Assembly: GCA_002320815.1 (NCBI GenBank)
Contig: DCLA01000092.1
Span: 74,153-138,152, forward strand
Reading direction: 5' to 3'
Length of the DNA stretch: 64,000 nt
From: Myxococcales bacterium UBA1660
GTDB lineage: Bacteria > Myxococcota_A > Polyangia > Polyangiales > Houyiibacteriaceae
Part shown: one piece after another, positions 1-10,200 of the stretch
Layout: each line of letters begins with the position of its first letter
How positions within the stretch are numbered: the first letter of the stretch is position 1
Notes under the pieces: model-generated
The model's input: only the letters and a program-made list of their open reading frames with translations
Told to the model about the DNA's origin: nothing
Databases searched by the model: none
Made by a program: the position numbers and the translations under genes

Positions 1-659
1 GCGCCTGCGATCGCGACCAGGCCGAGCCCGCCATAGGCCCCGACCGCTCCCCAGTTCGTGGTCCGTTCGCGCATGCACGCGCCGGTGGCGTCCTCGTCGA
101 CGCAGCCCCCGGCCGTCATGCCGATGACCGAGGCGACCACGCCGGCGACTCCGACCGCACCCAGAGCAATGGCGCCGACCAACTTCGCGGTGGAGATCCC
201 CCCGTCGGCTTCGGCGTCGACGGCCACGACCGGCTCCACCTCGGTGGGCTCGGACTCGGTCGGCTCCGGCTCCTCCCCCGCCGCCTGGGCCTCGCGGATG
301 GCGACCACCCGCACCTCCACCTCGTGCCGACGCGGATGCTCCGGGACCTGCTCGAGGAAGGCCTCGAAGGCCTCGAGGGCCTGCTCGTCGCGACGCATGC
401 GATCGGCCGAGACGCCGATGTTGTAGAGGAGAACGGCGCGACCGCTGACCTCGTAGGCGCGCTGATAGTACTGTAGAGCGTCGCCGTACCGAGCGGCCTC
501 GAAGGCCTCCGTGCCCGCCTCGTAGAGCGAACGCGCCTCCCGGTCACGGCTGGCCGCTTCCGGGTCGACCTCGGCGTCCTGAGCCCCGGCCGTCGTGGAA
601 AAGGCGAGCAGAGTGACCAGCACCCTGCCGAGAGTCCATGCTCGTTTCACAGGGCGCAT
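1..659 (-). CDS. Secreted TPR-type envelope protein, 3' end cut by window
   Basis: Reading leftward from an ATG at 659 the frame stays open to base 1, so the C-terminus lies outside the window. The first 26 residues look like a signal peptide (MRPVKRAW, then a hydrophobic stretch ending TTAGAQ). Residues about 35-105 hold tetratricopeptide-like helices (LYEAGTEAFEAARYGDALQY, then VLLYNIGVSADRM and QALEAFEAFLEQVP). A Glu/Pro/Thr-rich linker follows, then a Gly/Ala/Val-rich hydrophobic segment (about 165-185) that should cross a membrane, then a short Cys-containing loop and a second hydrophobic run. This layout (signal, TPR, linker, C-terminal membrane pair) is common in myxobacterial proteins of unknown role. 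The TPR part suggests protein-protein contact in the periplasm. No enzyme motif is visible. Confidence 0.8.
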   Translation of the reverse strand, partial: MRPVKRAWTLGRVLVTLLAFSTTAGAQDAEVDPEAASRDREARSLYEAGTEAFEAARYGDALQYYQRAYEVSGRAVLLYNIGVSADRMRRDEQALEAFEAFLEQVPEHPRRHEVEVRVVAIREAQAAGEEPEPTESEPTEVEPVVAVDAEADGGISTAKLVGAIALGAVGVAGVVASVIGMTAGGCVDEDATGACMRERTTNWGAVGAYGGLGLVAIAG

Positions 660-733
660 GTACACCCACGGCGGGCCCCTCGGTCAAGAGCGACGCATCG
701 ATTTCATACGACCTTCTGCATCATGCTCTTTGC

Positions 734-753
734 ACTACTCAATTGAACTACTC
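734..753. promoter_or_regulatory. 7-bp direct repeat in an AT-richer promoter region
   Basis: The sequence ACTACTC occurs at 734-740 and again at 747-753, 13 bp apart, around a CAATTG palindrome. It lies in the least GC-rich part of the gap between the leftward TPR gene and the rightward DUF2293 gene, where both promoters should be. A regulator site is possible, but no other copy was seen. Confidence 0.25.
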
Positions 754-853
754 CACATCGACTAGCCCATGTGGATGAGCCCAGGTGGCGCGCTCCGTAG
801 GCCCGGGCCACCCGGGCGACCAAGCGGGCCGCGACCCGTGCTATGGCGAGCCG

Positions 854-1531
<678 letters not shown>

Positions 1532-1564
1532 CCCGGCGCCGGGTCCTCGGCGGGGGAGCCGAGC

Positions 1565-1594
1565 GCGCCGTCGCGGCTGGAGCCACGACGGCGC
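1565..1594. terminator. Bidirectional hairpin between convergent genes
   Basis: GCGCCGTCG (1565-1573) pairs with CGACGGCGC (1586-1594), with an inner GGCT/AGCC stem around a GG loop. A second palindrome, ACCCGGCGCCGGGT, starts at the DUF2293 stop codon (1531-1544). No T-run is evident, but the site between two converging genes fits a shared terminator. Confidence 0.55.
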
Positions 1595-1600
1595 CGAGCG

Positions 1601-2239
1601 CTACTTGTTGGGCTGCGGGGTGATCCGCAGGTAGGGCTTCAGCTCCTTGTGGCCCTTGGGGAACTTCTTGGCGATCTCGTCGGGGTCCTTGATGGAGGGC
1701 ACGATCACCACGTCGTCGCCGTCCTTCCAGTTGGCCGGGGTGGCCACCTGGTACTCGTCGGTGAGCTGGAGGCCGTCGAGCACGCGGAGCAGCTCGTGGA
1801 AGTTGCGGCCGGTGGCCGGCGGGTAGGTCAGCGTCGCCCGAACCTTCTTGTTCGGGTCGATGAAGAAGACGCTACGCACGGTGAGCTTCGCGTTCTCCTC
1901 GGGGTGAATCATCCCGTAGAGTTCGGCGACCTTGGCGTCGGGGTCGGCGACGATGGGGAAGTTCATCGTCACGCCCTGGGTCTCCTCGATGTCCTTGATC
2001 CAGCCCTTGTGCGAATCGACCGGGTCGACGCTCAGAGCCAGGGCCTTGCAGTGCCGCGCCTTCAGGTCGTCGAAGAGCTTGGCGGTGAAGCCCAGCTCGG
2101 TGGTGCAGACCGGCGTGTAGTCGGCCGGGTGGGAGAAGAAGAGGACCCAGTCGTCGCCGGCCCACTCGTGGAACTCGATGGGGCCTTCGGAGGTCTCGGT
2201 TTGGAAATCGGGAGCGGTGCTCCCCAGCTTCAGCGACAT
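1601..2239 (-). CDS. 1-Cys (Prx6-type) peroxiredoxin
   Basis: A 212-residue cytoplasmic thiol peroxidase that reduces hydrogen peroxide and organic hydroperoxides. The catalytic motif PADYTPVCTTE gives Thr42 and the peroxidatic Cys45, and the conserved FFSHPADYTPVC context with a C-terminal arm (WKDGDDVVIVPS, KKFPKGHKELKPYLRITPQP) identifies the Prx6/1-Cys subfamily. A second Cys lies in ARHCKALALS, not at the usual resolving position. The start ATG at 2239 is preceded on the minus strand by AACGAGGAAAAGC, a purine-rich ribosome site. It is transcribed divergently from the small lipoprotein at 2405. No oxidative-stress regulator is adjacent. Confidence 0.93.
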   Translation of the reverse strand: MSLKLGSTAPDFQTETSEGPIEFHEWAGDDWVLFFSHPADYTPVCTTELGFTAKLFDDLKARHCKALALSVDPVDSHKGWIKDIEETQGVTMNFPIVADPDAKVAELYGMIHPEENAKLTVRSVFFIDPNKKVRATLTYPPATGRNFHELLRVLDGLQLTDEYQVATPANWKDGDDVVIVPSIKDPDEIAKKFPKGHKELKPYLRITPQPNK

Positions 2240-2404
2240 GGTGCTTTTCCTCGTTCTTGTTCGGGTTCGCCCTCGGAACGGCGAGGGGCACTCTATCTAT
2301 CGCGGAACCGCGCTCAGCGTTAACCCCGGAAGCGCCGATCGTAATGCCCGGCCACGGGCCCTCGACTCGGGCGGGCTGCCCCGCGGGCAGCGAGGAGGAG
2401 ACCC

Positions 2405-2539
2405 ATGCGACGAATGATGACCCTGGCCTTCATCGGAATGACCGCCCTGTCCGCCGTCGGCTGCGAGGACGACGCCGAAGACGAGATCGAGGACGTGGCC
2501 GACGAGGTCGAAGAGGCCGCCGACGAAGTGGCCGACTGA
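2405..2539 (+). CDS. Tiny acidic lipoprotein (44 aa)
   Basis: A 44-residue ORF with an excellent ribosome site (AGGAGGAGACCC directly before ATG 2405). Residues 1-19 form a lipoprotein signal ending in the lipobox SAVGC, giving lipidation at Cys20. The mature part is only 24 residues, almost entirely Asp/Glu with Val/Ala spaced as an amphipathic helix (DEIEDVADEVEEAADEVAD). No function is known. It resembles in size and design other short surface lipoproteins (entericidin-like), but without sequence identity I would not name it. It is divergent from the peroxiredoxin gene; CGCGG-AA-CCGCG at 2301-2312 in the shared region is a possible operator. Confidence 0.7.
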   Translation: MRRMMTLAFIGMTALSAVGCEDDAEDEIEDVADEVEEAADEVAD

Positions 2540-2607
2540 GCGAACACGGCGCCCCGGGCACGTCGGCCCGACGTGCGCCCGGGGCGGATGTGCTCTATCC
2601 CGCGGCG

Positions 2608-4167
2608 ATGGCCGCGCGGAGCCCACGCAGTTCGCCAACGCCCCGCCCCCGGGGCCACGGGGCGCTTCGCGGCGTCCTGGCGGTGGTCGCGACGTGGTGG
2701 CTGGTCCGCGCGCTGACCATCCAGGTCCGCTACTACGACAGCTACGACTACCTCAACGACGCCCGCGCGCTCCTGGGTGACCACGCCGCGAGCTTCTTCG
2801 GCGTCCACTCGCCGCTGATCCCCATCCTGGGGATCCCCAGCGCGCTCGCCTGGGATCCGGAGAACCCCAGCCGCTGGGCCTGGATGGTCCCGCACCTGAC
2901 CGGCTTCCTCCTCGCGGTGGCCGCGCTCTGGGCCTGTCACCAGTTCCTCGCTCGCTTCCTCCGGCCCCGCTGGGCGCTCCTGGGGACCGCGGTCATCGGC
3001 CTCTCGCCGGTGGTGGCCCACTACGCGCCGCACCTGCTGACCGACATCCCGGCCATGGGTCTCACCGCCTACGCGCTGGCGCGGTACGACCGGCACGTGG
3101 TCGAAGGCGGCGCGACCTCGGCCCTGGGGCTCGGCGCCGTGGTCGGCTTGGCGGTCGCCGCGAAGTACTCGCTGGCCGTCCTCCCGGTCGCGCTGGGGAC
3201 CGCCGGCGCGATCCGCCTGGTGTCTTCGGCCCGCCCTCGGCCCGGCCGGCGCCCCTGGGTCCGGCTCCTGCGCGACGACCTCCTCGCGGCGCTCGCGGCC
3301 GCGCTGACGTTCGGTGGGCTCCTCGTGCTCCGCTACCAGCTCACCACCGAGACCGGCTTCACGCGGGCGGACTTCGCCGAGGACCTCCGGGTGGCGCAGG
3401 AGATGGTGGAGCCGCTCGGCGACGAGCACCCGGTGGACTTCCTCTACCTCCTCGCGCGGTCCCTCGGCCCGGCGGTCCTCGTCCTCGCCCCCCTCGGCGC
3501 GGTCGCGCTCGTGCGGAAGGTCGGCTGGGCCCGGGCGCTGGGGCCCCTCCTGCTGGCGGTTGGCTTCGTGGTCAGCATGGGCCTGAAGGTGGGGATGACC
3601 CAGGCGCGCTACCTGCTCCCCACCTTCCCGGTGCTGGTGCTCGCGGCCCTGGTACCGGCGGCGCATCTGGCGCGCCGCTTCCCGCGGACTTCGCTCGCGC
3701 TGGCGACCGCCATCGCGCTGCCCGTGCTGGGTCTGGGGCTGGCCCAGGGAGCGCGCGACGCGGACGCGTTCTACTGGCGGCCGATCCAACGGCGGGTCGC
3801 CGAACGCATCCGCACCCACGTGAGCCCCGAGGGCCGGGTGTACTGGGCCAACCACTTCGTCTCCATGACCCCGCCCGAGCCGGTGGTCTTTCCCCGCGAC
3901 GAGTACTTCTCCTTCTTCCACCTCGGACATCCCGGGATCGGCTTCCTCACCCGGCGCGCGGTCGTGGGCAGCCACGAGCGCCGAGCGCGGACCCGGGTGG
4001 CCTCGGAGGACGCCCTGCTCGTCGTCGGGGCCCGGCGCTTTCACCACGCGGGCAACCTGCAGGCCGGGACCCCGCTGCCTTGTTTCTTCTCCCTGGTCTA
4101 TCGCGAGGGCGGCGAAGTCCGCGAGGAGCGGCTGCCCACCGGGTCCTGCCCGACCGCCGCGCCCTGA
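2608..4167 (+). CDS. Polytopic GT-C/family-39-like glycosyltransferase
   Basis: A 519-residue integral membrane protein with about ten to twelve hydrophobic segments. The first extracytoplasmic loop contains YYDSYDYLNDARALL, the acidic-loop pattern of PMT/ArnT-type (GT39) glycosyltransferases that use polyprenyl-phosphate sugars. A later VGMTQARYLLPTFPVLVLAA-type segment is also typical of that fold. The C-terminal 130 residues are a non-membrane domain. The acceptor is unknown. The frame is open back to 2257, but the upstream part is Arg/Gly/Pro-rich shadow sequence that would swallow the small lipoprotein, so I use ATG 2608 (GTG 2590 is an alternative). The transhydrogenase genes follow but look unrelated. 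Confidence 0.75.
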   Translation: MAARSPRSSPTPRPRGHGALRGVLAVVATWWLVRALTIQVRYYDSYDYLNDARALLGDHAASFFGVHSPLIPILGIPSALAWDPENPSRWAWMVPHLTGFLLAVAALWACHQFLARFLRPRWALLGTAVIGLSPVVAHYAPHLLTDIPAMGLTAYALARYDRHVVEGGATSALGLGAVVGLAVAAKYSLAVLPVALGTAGAIRLVSSARPRPGRRPWVRLLRDDLLAALAAALTFGGLLVLRYQLTTETGFTRADFAEDLRVAQEMVEPLGDEHPVDFLYLLARSLGPAVLVLAPLGAVALVRKVGWARALGPLLLAVGFVVSMGLKVGMTQARYLLPTFPVLVLAALVPAAHLARRFPRTSLALATAIALPVLGLGLAQGARDADAFYWRPIQRRVAERIRTHVSPEGRVYWANHFVSMTPPEPVVFPRDEYFSFFHLGHPGIGFLTRRAVVGSHERRARTRVASEDALLVVGARRFHHAGNLQAGTPLPCFFSLVYREGGEVREERLPTGSCPTAAP

Positions 4168-4221
4168 CCTCGTCCTGCGGCCGCTGCCCCCTGCGGGGCG
4201 AATGGAGTACGCTCGGACGCC

Positions 4222-5835
4222 GTGGACGAGCCGAACGCCGCGCCTCCCGGAGACGACGCCACCGCCTCGGCGGGTGGTCCGGTCCTGGGGGTCCCCAAAG
4301 AGACCCACCCGGGCGAACGCCGCGTCGGGGTCACCCCCGACGTCGTCCCCGCGCTGCGGAAGCTGGGCTGGGAGGTCCTGGTGGAACCCGGCGCCGGCGC
4401 GGAGGCGGGCTTCACCGACGCGGAGTACGAAGAGGCCGGGGCGCTCCTGGCGCGGCCCCCCACCTACCGCGACGCGGCCAGCGTGTGGGCCGCCGACCTG
4501 GTGGTGAAGGTCCGGCCGCCGACGGTCTCCGAGGTCGGCCGCATGCGCGAGGGCGCGGCGCTGGTCTCCCTCCTGTTCCCGGAGCGGAACGAAGAGGTCG
4601 TCGACGCGCTCGCCGCGCGCGGCATCGAGGCCGTCGCCCTGGACAAGGTCCCGCGCATCACCCGGGCCCAGTCCATGGACGTGCTGAGCTCGATGGCCAA
4701 CATCGCCGGCTACCGCGCGGTGCTCGAGGCCAGCCAGGTCTACCAGGGCTTCTTCGGGGCCCAGGTCACCGCCGCCGGCACCGAGCCGCCGGCGAAGATC
4801 CTGGTCATCGGCGCCGGCGTCGCCGGGCTCGCGGCCATCGCCGCCGGTCGAGCGCTCGGCGCGGAAGTGCGGGCCTTCGACGTCCGTCCAGCCACCAAGG
4901 AGCAGGTGGAGAGCCTCGGCGCGAAGTTCCTCATGCTCGACTTCGACGAGAGCGGCGAAGGCGAAGGCGGCTACGCCAAGGTGATGAGCCAGGAGTTCAT
5001 CGACGCGGAGATGGCGCTCTTCCGGCAGCAAGCGAAGCAGGTAGACGTGATCGTGACCACCGCGCTCGTGCCTGGCGCGAAGGCGCCGACGCTGATCACC
5101 CGGGACATGGTCGAGCTGATGAAGCCCGGCTCGGTGGTGGTGGACCTCGCCGCCGAGCAGGGCGGCAACTGCGAGCTCTGCGAGCCGGACCGGGTCGCCG
5201 TCCACGCGGGCGTGAGCATCCTCGGGTACACCGACCTGCCGAGCCGCATGGCCACCACGGCGAGCCGCTTCTTCGCCATGAACGTGCGGAACCTCCTGAA
5301 GGAGATGGGCGCCCCCGAGGCCGGCGCGCTGCCGCTGGACCTGGACAACGACATCGTCCGCGGCGCGCTGCAGGTGCACGACGGCGCGCGGCTCCCGCCC
5401 CCCGAGCGCGCGCCGGCTCCGAAGCCGCCCCCGGAACCCCGCAAGACCATCGAGCCGGCCAAGGCCCAGGAGCGACCCCAGCCCAAGACCTGGCGGACGA
5501 TGGTGGGCGCGCTCTTGGTCCTGGCCGTCTTCGCGCTCGTCGGGCTCTTCGCCCCGGCAGCCTTCGTGCAGCACTTCACTGTCTTCGTGCTGGCGTGCTT
5601 CGTCGGTTGGCAGGTGGTCTGGTCGGTCAGCGCCGCCCTGCACACGCCGCTGATGAGCGTCACCAACGCCATCAGCGGGATCATCCTGGTGGGCGGCATG
5701 CTCCAGTCCGCGCAGCCGACCCTGGGGCTGGCCACCATCCTCGGCGCGGTGGCGCTCTTCTTCGCCTCCATCAACGTCTTCGGCGGCTTCCTGGTGACCC
5801 AGCGGATGCTGCGCATGTTCCGGAAGGGGGAGTGA
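4222..5835 (+). CDS. pntA: NAD(P) transhydrogenase, alpha subunit
   Basis: The 537-residue alpha subunit of the membrane proton-pumping nicotinamide nucleotide transhydrogenase, which passes hydride from NADH to NADP+. Domain I starts with GVPKETHPGERRVGVTP (about 24-40); the NAD-binding Rossmann motif is VIGAGVAGLAAIAAG (about 195-209), and the mobile-loop region TDLPSRMATTASRFFAMN lies near 337. After a Pro-rich linker (390-420), about four hydrophobic helices occupy 426-530, so this is the E. coli-like fused alpha subunit, not the split PntAA/PntAB form. The start is GTG 4222. pntB begins one base after the stop, so the two are co-translated. Confidence 0.95.
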   Translation: MDEPNAAPPGDDATASAGGPVLGVPKETHPGERRVGVTPDVVPALRKLGWEVLVEPGAGAEAGFTDAEYEEAGALLARPPTYRDAASVWAADLVVKVRPPTVSEVGRMREGAALVSLLFPERNEEVVDALAARGIEAVALDKVPRITRAQSMDVLSSMANIAGYRAVLEASQVYQGFFGAQVTAAGTEPPAKILVIGAGVAGLAAIAAGRALGAEVRAFDVRPATKEQVESLGAKFLMLDFDESGEGEGGYAKVMSQEFIDAEMALFRQQAKQVDVIVTTALVPGAKAPTLITRDMVELMKPGSVVVDLAAEQGGNCELCEPDRVAVHAGVSILGYTDLPSRMATTASRFFAMNVRNLLKEMGAPEAGALPLDLDNDIVRGALQVHDGARLPPPERAPAPKPPPEPRKTIEPAKAQERPQPKTWRTMVGALLVLAVFALVGLFAPAAFVQHFTVFVLACFVGWQVVWSVSAALHTPLMSVTNAISGIILVGGMLQSAQPTLGLATILGAVALFFASINVFGGFLVTQRMLRMFRKGE

Positions 5836-5836
5836 G

Positions 5837-7249
5837 ATGCCCACCATCCCCGAGAGCGCGCTGACCGTCGCCTACCTCCTCGCGGCGGTCCTCTTCATCC
5901 TCAGCCTCGGTGGCCTCTCCCGGCAGGAGACGGCGCGTCGCGGCAACGTCTACGGCATCCTGGGCATGGTCATCGCCTTCGTGGCCACGGCCCTGGACCC
6001 CTCGATGCAGCGGTGGGACGTGGTCCTCGGGGCCATCGTCGCCGGCGGCGCGATCGGCGCCTTCCTCGCGGCGCGGGTCCAGATGACGGGCATGCCCGAG
6101 CTGGTCGCCCTGCTCCACTCGTTCGTGGGCTTGGCCGCGGTGCTGGTGGGCATGAGCTCGTACCTGCACCCCATCGAGGCGGCGGCGAGCCCCACCGAGC
6201 ACACCATCCACCTGGTCGAGATCTGGATCGGCATCGCGGTGGGCGCGATCACCTTCACCGGCTCGGTGATCGCCTGGGCCAAGCTGCGCGGCACCCTCAG
6301 CGGTAAGCCGCTGCTCCTGCCCGGACGCCACCTGCTCAACCTGGTCCTGGTGGGCGCCACCGTCGCCCTGGCGGTGCCTTTCCTGCAGGCCGCGGACCCC
6401 CAGGCCGGGCTCCTCTGGGTCCTGGTCATGACCGGCCTCACCGCGGTCCTCGGCATGCACCTGGTGATGGCCATCGGCGGCGCCGACATGCCCGTGGTGG
6501 TCTCGTTGCTCAACAGCTACAGCGGCTGGGCCGCGGCCGCCGCCGGGTTCGTGCTGAGCAACGACCTGCTCATCGTCACCGGCGCGCTGGTCGGCTCCAG
6601 CGGCGCCATCCTCTCCATCATCATGTGCCGGGCGATGAACCGCTCGATCCTCAACGTGGTCTTCGGCGGCTTCGGCACCGCGGACGGTGGCGGCGGCGGC
6701 GGCGAAGCGGTGGACCAGGGCGAGGTGGTGGAGACGAACACCGAGACCCTGGCCGCGGAGCTCGCCGACGCCCAGTCGGTGGTCATCGTCCCCGGCTACG
6801 GCATGGCGGTCGCCCGCGCCCAGCATGGCGTCGAGGACCTGGTCGACGTCCTGCGCAAGAAGGGCTGCGAGGTCCGCTTCGCCATCCACCCGGTCGCCGG
6901 TCGCCTCCCGGGGCACATGAACGTCCTGCTCGCCGAGGCCGGGGTGCCCTACGACATCGTCCTGGAGATGGACGAGATCAACGAGGACATGCCCACCACC
7001 GACGTCGTCCTGATCATCGGCGCCAACGACATCGTGAACCCCTCGGCCCTCGACGACACCTCGAGCCCCATCTACGGCATGCCGGTCATCGAGGCGTGGA
7101 AGGCGAAACGCGCCGTGGTCTTCAAGCGCGGCATGAGCTCGGGCTACGCCGGGGTGCAGAACCCGCTCTTCTTCCTCGAGCGCACCCGCATGCTCTTCGG
7201 CGACGCCAAGGCCAGCGTGGACGCGCTGCTCGCGGCGCTGCGGAGCTGA
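5837..7249 (+). CDS. pntB: NAD(P) transhydrogenase, beta subunit
   Basis: A 470-residue beta subunit. Residues 1-265 hold the membrane domain with about eight to nine helices. A Gly-rich linker (about 280-290) leads to domain III, the NADP(H)-binding part, with VVIVPGYGMAVARAQHGVEDL (about 314-334), the HPVAGRLPGHMNVLLAEA segment and GANDIVNP (about 395-402), all canonical. It starts at ATG 5837, directly after pntA. Together they make NADPH at the expense of the proton gradient; a link to the NADPH-using reductase in the PHA region is plausible but only inferred. The gene ends 3 bp before the convergent kinase stop. Confidence 0.96.
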   Translation: MPTIPESALTVAYLLAAVLFILSLGGLSRQETARRGNVYGILGMVIAFVATALDPSMQRWDVVLGAIVAGGAIGAFLAARVQMTGMPELVALLHSFVGLAAVLVGMSSYLHPIEAAASPTEHTIHLVEIWIGIAVGAITFTGSVIAWAKLRGTLSGKPLLLPGRHLLNLVLVGATVALAVPFLQAADPQAGLLWVLVMTGLTAVLGMHLVMAIGGADMPVVVSLLNSYSGWAAAAAGFVLSNDLLIVTGALVGSSGAILSIIMCRAMNRSILNVVFGGFGTADGGGGGGEAVDQGEVVETNTETLAAELADAQSVVIVPGYGMAVARAQHGVEDLVDVLRKKGCEVRFAIHPVAGRLPGHMNVLLAEAGVPYDIVLEMDEINEDMPTTDVVLIIGANDIVNPSALDDTSSPIYGMPVIEAWKAKRAVVFKRGMSSGYAGVQNPLFFLERTRMLFGDAKASVDALLAALRS

Positions 7250-7252
7250 GGT

Positions 7253-10200
7253 TCACTCGGCCGTCGTCTTGGAGCCCGGGGTCGAGGCCACCGTGCGGTC
7301 TTCGGCGACCGTCGACGGCTCGCGCCCGACCCCGGCGACCACCGATCCGCTCTCGCTCGCCGAACGGCTCCGGCCACCCACCACCGTGGCCGCGTCGTCG
7401 CTCCCCACCGGGGTGAGCACCGAGATGGAGGCGTCGCTGGTCGCGCCCGGGCGCCGGCGGCGCACGTCGACCGGCCGCACCTCCGATTCCCGGTCGAGCT
7501 CGAAGAGACGCTCGACCACGGCGATGAGCCCCGGATTCTCGGTCGGGCGGAGCCACTGCTCCGCGCGCGCGCGGTGGTGCAGGAAGAGCGCGTGGTCGCC
7601 GCCCGCGAAGGCGACGCGGGCCCGGGCCTCGTGGAGCTGCCCGGCCATCGCGGGGACCTCGCGCCCCTCGGCGATCACCAGCGCCTCTTCCAACCGGCGC
7701 GCGCCGCCCTCGGCGTCGCCGAGCGCCTCCTCGGCGAGACCCAGGACCCGCTGACATCGGAGCCAGGGCAAGAGCACCCGATAGTCGGGGTCCGCGCCGT
7801 CCGCGAGTACCCGTTGCGCGTGCTCGGCCGCGCGGCTCCACTCGCCCGCCTCCAGCGCCGCCTGCGCCGCCGTCGATCCGCCGTACTGCCGGTAGAGGTG
7901 CTCGTCGGCAGCCAACGAGTCCAACAGCGGCTCGACCAGCGCCAGGGCCTCGCCGAAGCGACCCCGCTCGCGGAGGATCTCCGCGCGGGTGATCACCACC
8001 CGCTCCTCGAGCGCCATGCCCTCGGCCACCCGGCGCTCGAGCGCGTCCAGGCAGCGTTTCAGCCCCTCCACGTCGTGGCAGAGGGCGTAGGCGGGGTGCG
8101 CGAAGAGGAGCCGGGCGAGCTCGGTGGACCAGGCCCCGAGCTGGAGCTCGGTGGCCTCGAGGTCCCGCTCCAGGTCGCGGGCGACCTTCTCCTCGCCGCG
8201 ATAGCGATGGTGCACCGCGACGATCGAGTGGGCGCAGTGGACGTAGTAGGCCAGCCCGATGGCCTCGACCGCGGCCACGTCCTCGTGCAGCCGCGGGTCG
8301 AACTGGTTCACGTCGACGGTGGTCCGGGTGGACCGGGTGCCCGCGTCCGCGGTGCGCCGCTCCATGGGCGAGAGCGGGTTGAGCCAGGGCCGGGTCGCCA
8401 GCCGGTTGGCCTCGCCGAGCTGCCGGGCGGCGTGCGCCAAGCGGCCCTCGAGCACGTCGAGCATGGAGAGGACCATCAGGTAGCCCGCGTAGGGCGGCTG
8501 CCCGCGGAACGCCCGGAAGGGCCGCATGTGCTCGATGAGCCGTCGCACCTTCTCGCGATGGTTCCCGGAGTAGGCCACCGCGGTGGCGTAGGCCAACGCC
8601 AGCACGTACTGGGAGAGCGCGCGCAGCGGCGTGGGTCCGCGCGCCTCCCCGAAGCGGAAGAGCCAGCGGATCCCGGCCCAGACCGACGCCACCGCGAAGG
8701 CCAGGTGCCAGCCCATCCAGGGACCCAGCCGGTGCATGGTGTCCACACCGGCCAGCCGGCCCAGGAGCTCGGCCGCGGGCTCCCCGTGGGCCGCCGCCGC
8801 GCGGTGATCGGAGACCCAGCCGGCGTTGACCAGGAGGTACTCGAGGTCGGCGAGCACCGCGACCGGCGCGCCGGCCTCCCGCCGCGCGTCCAGGGCCACC
8901 TCCAGCGGCGCGATGCAATCCACCGTGGCCTGGGCCTCGTAGAGCGCGCGGCCGGCCCGCTCCAGCATGGGCGCACCCCGCGCGCGGTCCCCGCCGCGGA
9001 CCAGGTGCCAGCCCACCTGTGCTTCGGCGACGCCGCCCTCGTTCGCGAGCACCTCGCCGACGGTCCGATGGAGCGCCCGGCGTGCGTCGTCGTCCAGGGC
9101 CCCGGCCACGCTCCGGCGGAACGTGTCGTTGGCGAACCCCAGCCCCTGGACGTGCTCCACGACCAGCGCTTGGCGCGCGAGCTCCGAGAGCGCCGCGAAG
9201 ACGGAGCCCGCGTCCGGCTCCCCGTCGGCGGCGGCCAGGGCCACGATGCGCTCCAGGGGCGCGGGGCCCTCGTGCACCGCCAGGATCTGCGCCAGGCGCC
9301 GCGCCAGCGGACCGACCCGGCCCAGGCGTTCGTCGGTGATCGCCTGCAGCTCGGCGCTCGCCTCGCCGACCTCCGTCGGGAGGATCCAGCTGCCCTCCAC
9401 GTAGCGGATGGCGTCCGCGTCGAGGAGCCCGCGCAGGGCCTCGACGCAGAGCAAGGGGTTGCCCGCCGTGCTCCGGTGCAGGGACCGGGCGAGCCGTGAG
9501 AGGTGGGGCACCTCGCCGAAGAGCGAACGGACCAGCGCCGCCACCGCGTCCACCTCCAAGCCCTCCAGGCGGTGGCGCTCGACGATGCGCTCGAAGGGCC
9601 CGGCGAGCTCGGGCGCGCGGAAGCTCTCGCCGAGCCGCCGGGTGAAGCCGAGCGCCAGCCCGTGAGCGCCGTCGCTCCCCAGCGTGAGCAGGGCCGCGCC
9701 CGAGGCTTCGTCGGCCCGATGGAGGTCGTCCACCAGCACCGCGATGGGCCGGCGCGCGGCCAAGCGCCGGAAGAAGGCCGAGGTGGCGCGCTGGGAGCGG
9801 AGGCGATCCTCGGCCGGCTCGGCCCCGTCCTCGGCGTCGCTCGTCGGGTGGGTCGCGCGGACCACCGGAAAGAGCCGGCCGAGCTGGTCGGCGTCGGCCC
9901 GGGACGCTGCGCGGGCGTCGTCCGGCAGCACCGCGAAAGCGGTCTCCACCAGCTGACCCAGGAGCGCGTGGGGCCCCCCTTCCCCCTCGCCGGCGGTGAC
10001 CAGCAGGGGGACGACGCCGTGGAGCTTCGCGCGGACGGCGACCTCGTCCAGCAGCCGGGTCTTGCCGGCGCCGCTGGCGCCCTCGAACGCGAAGCGCGCG
10101 AAGCCGGCCTCGGCGACGGAGCGCAACGCGGTCTCCGCGGCGACCATCGCCTCCTCCCGGCCCACCAGCTCGGCCGCGGCCAAGAACCCCGGGCCCATGG

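Noticed and set aside
2320..5847. 1175-residue leftward frame opposite the glycosyltransferase-like gene and pntA
   Set aside because: Composition is His/Arg/Gly/Glu shadow sequence opposite clear domains; no family motif.
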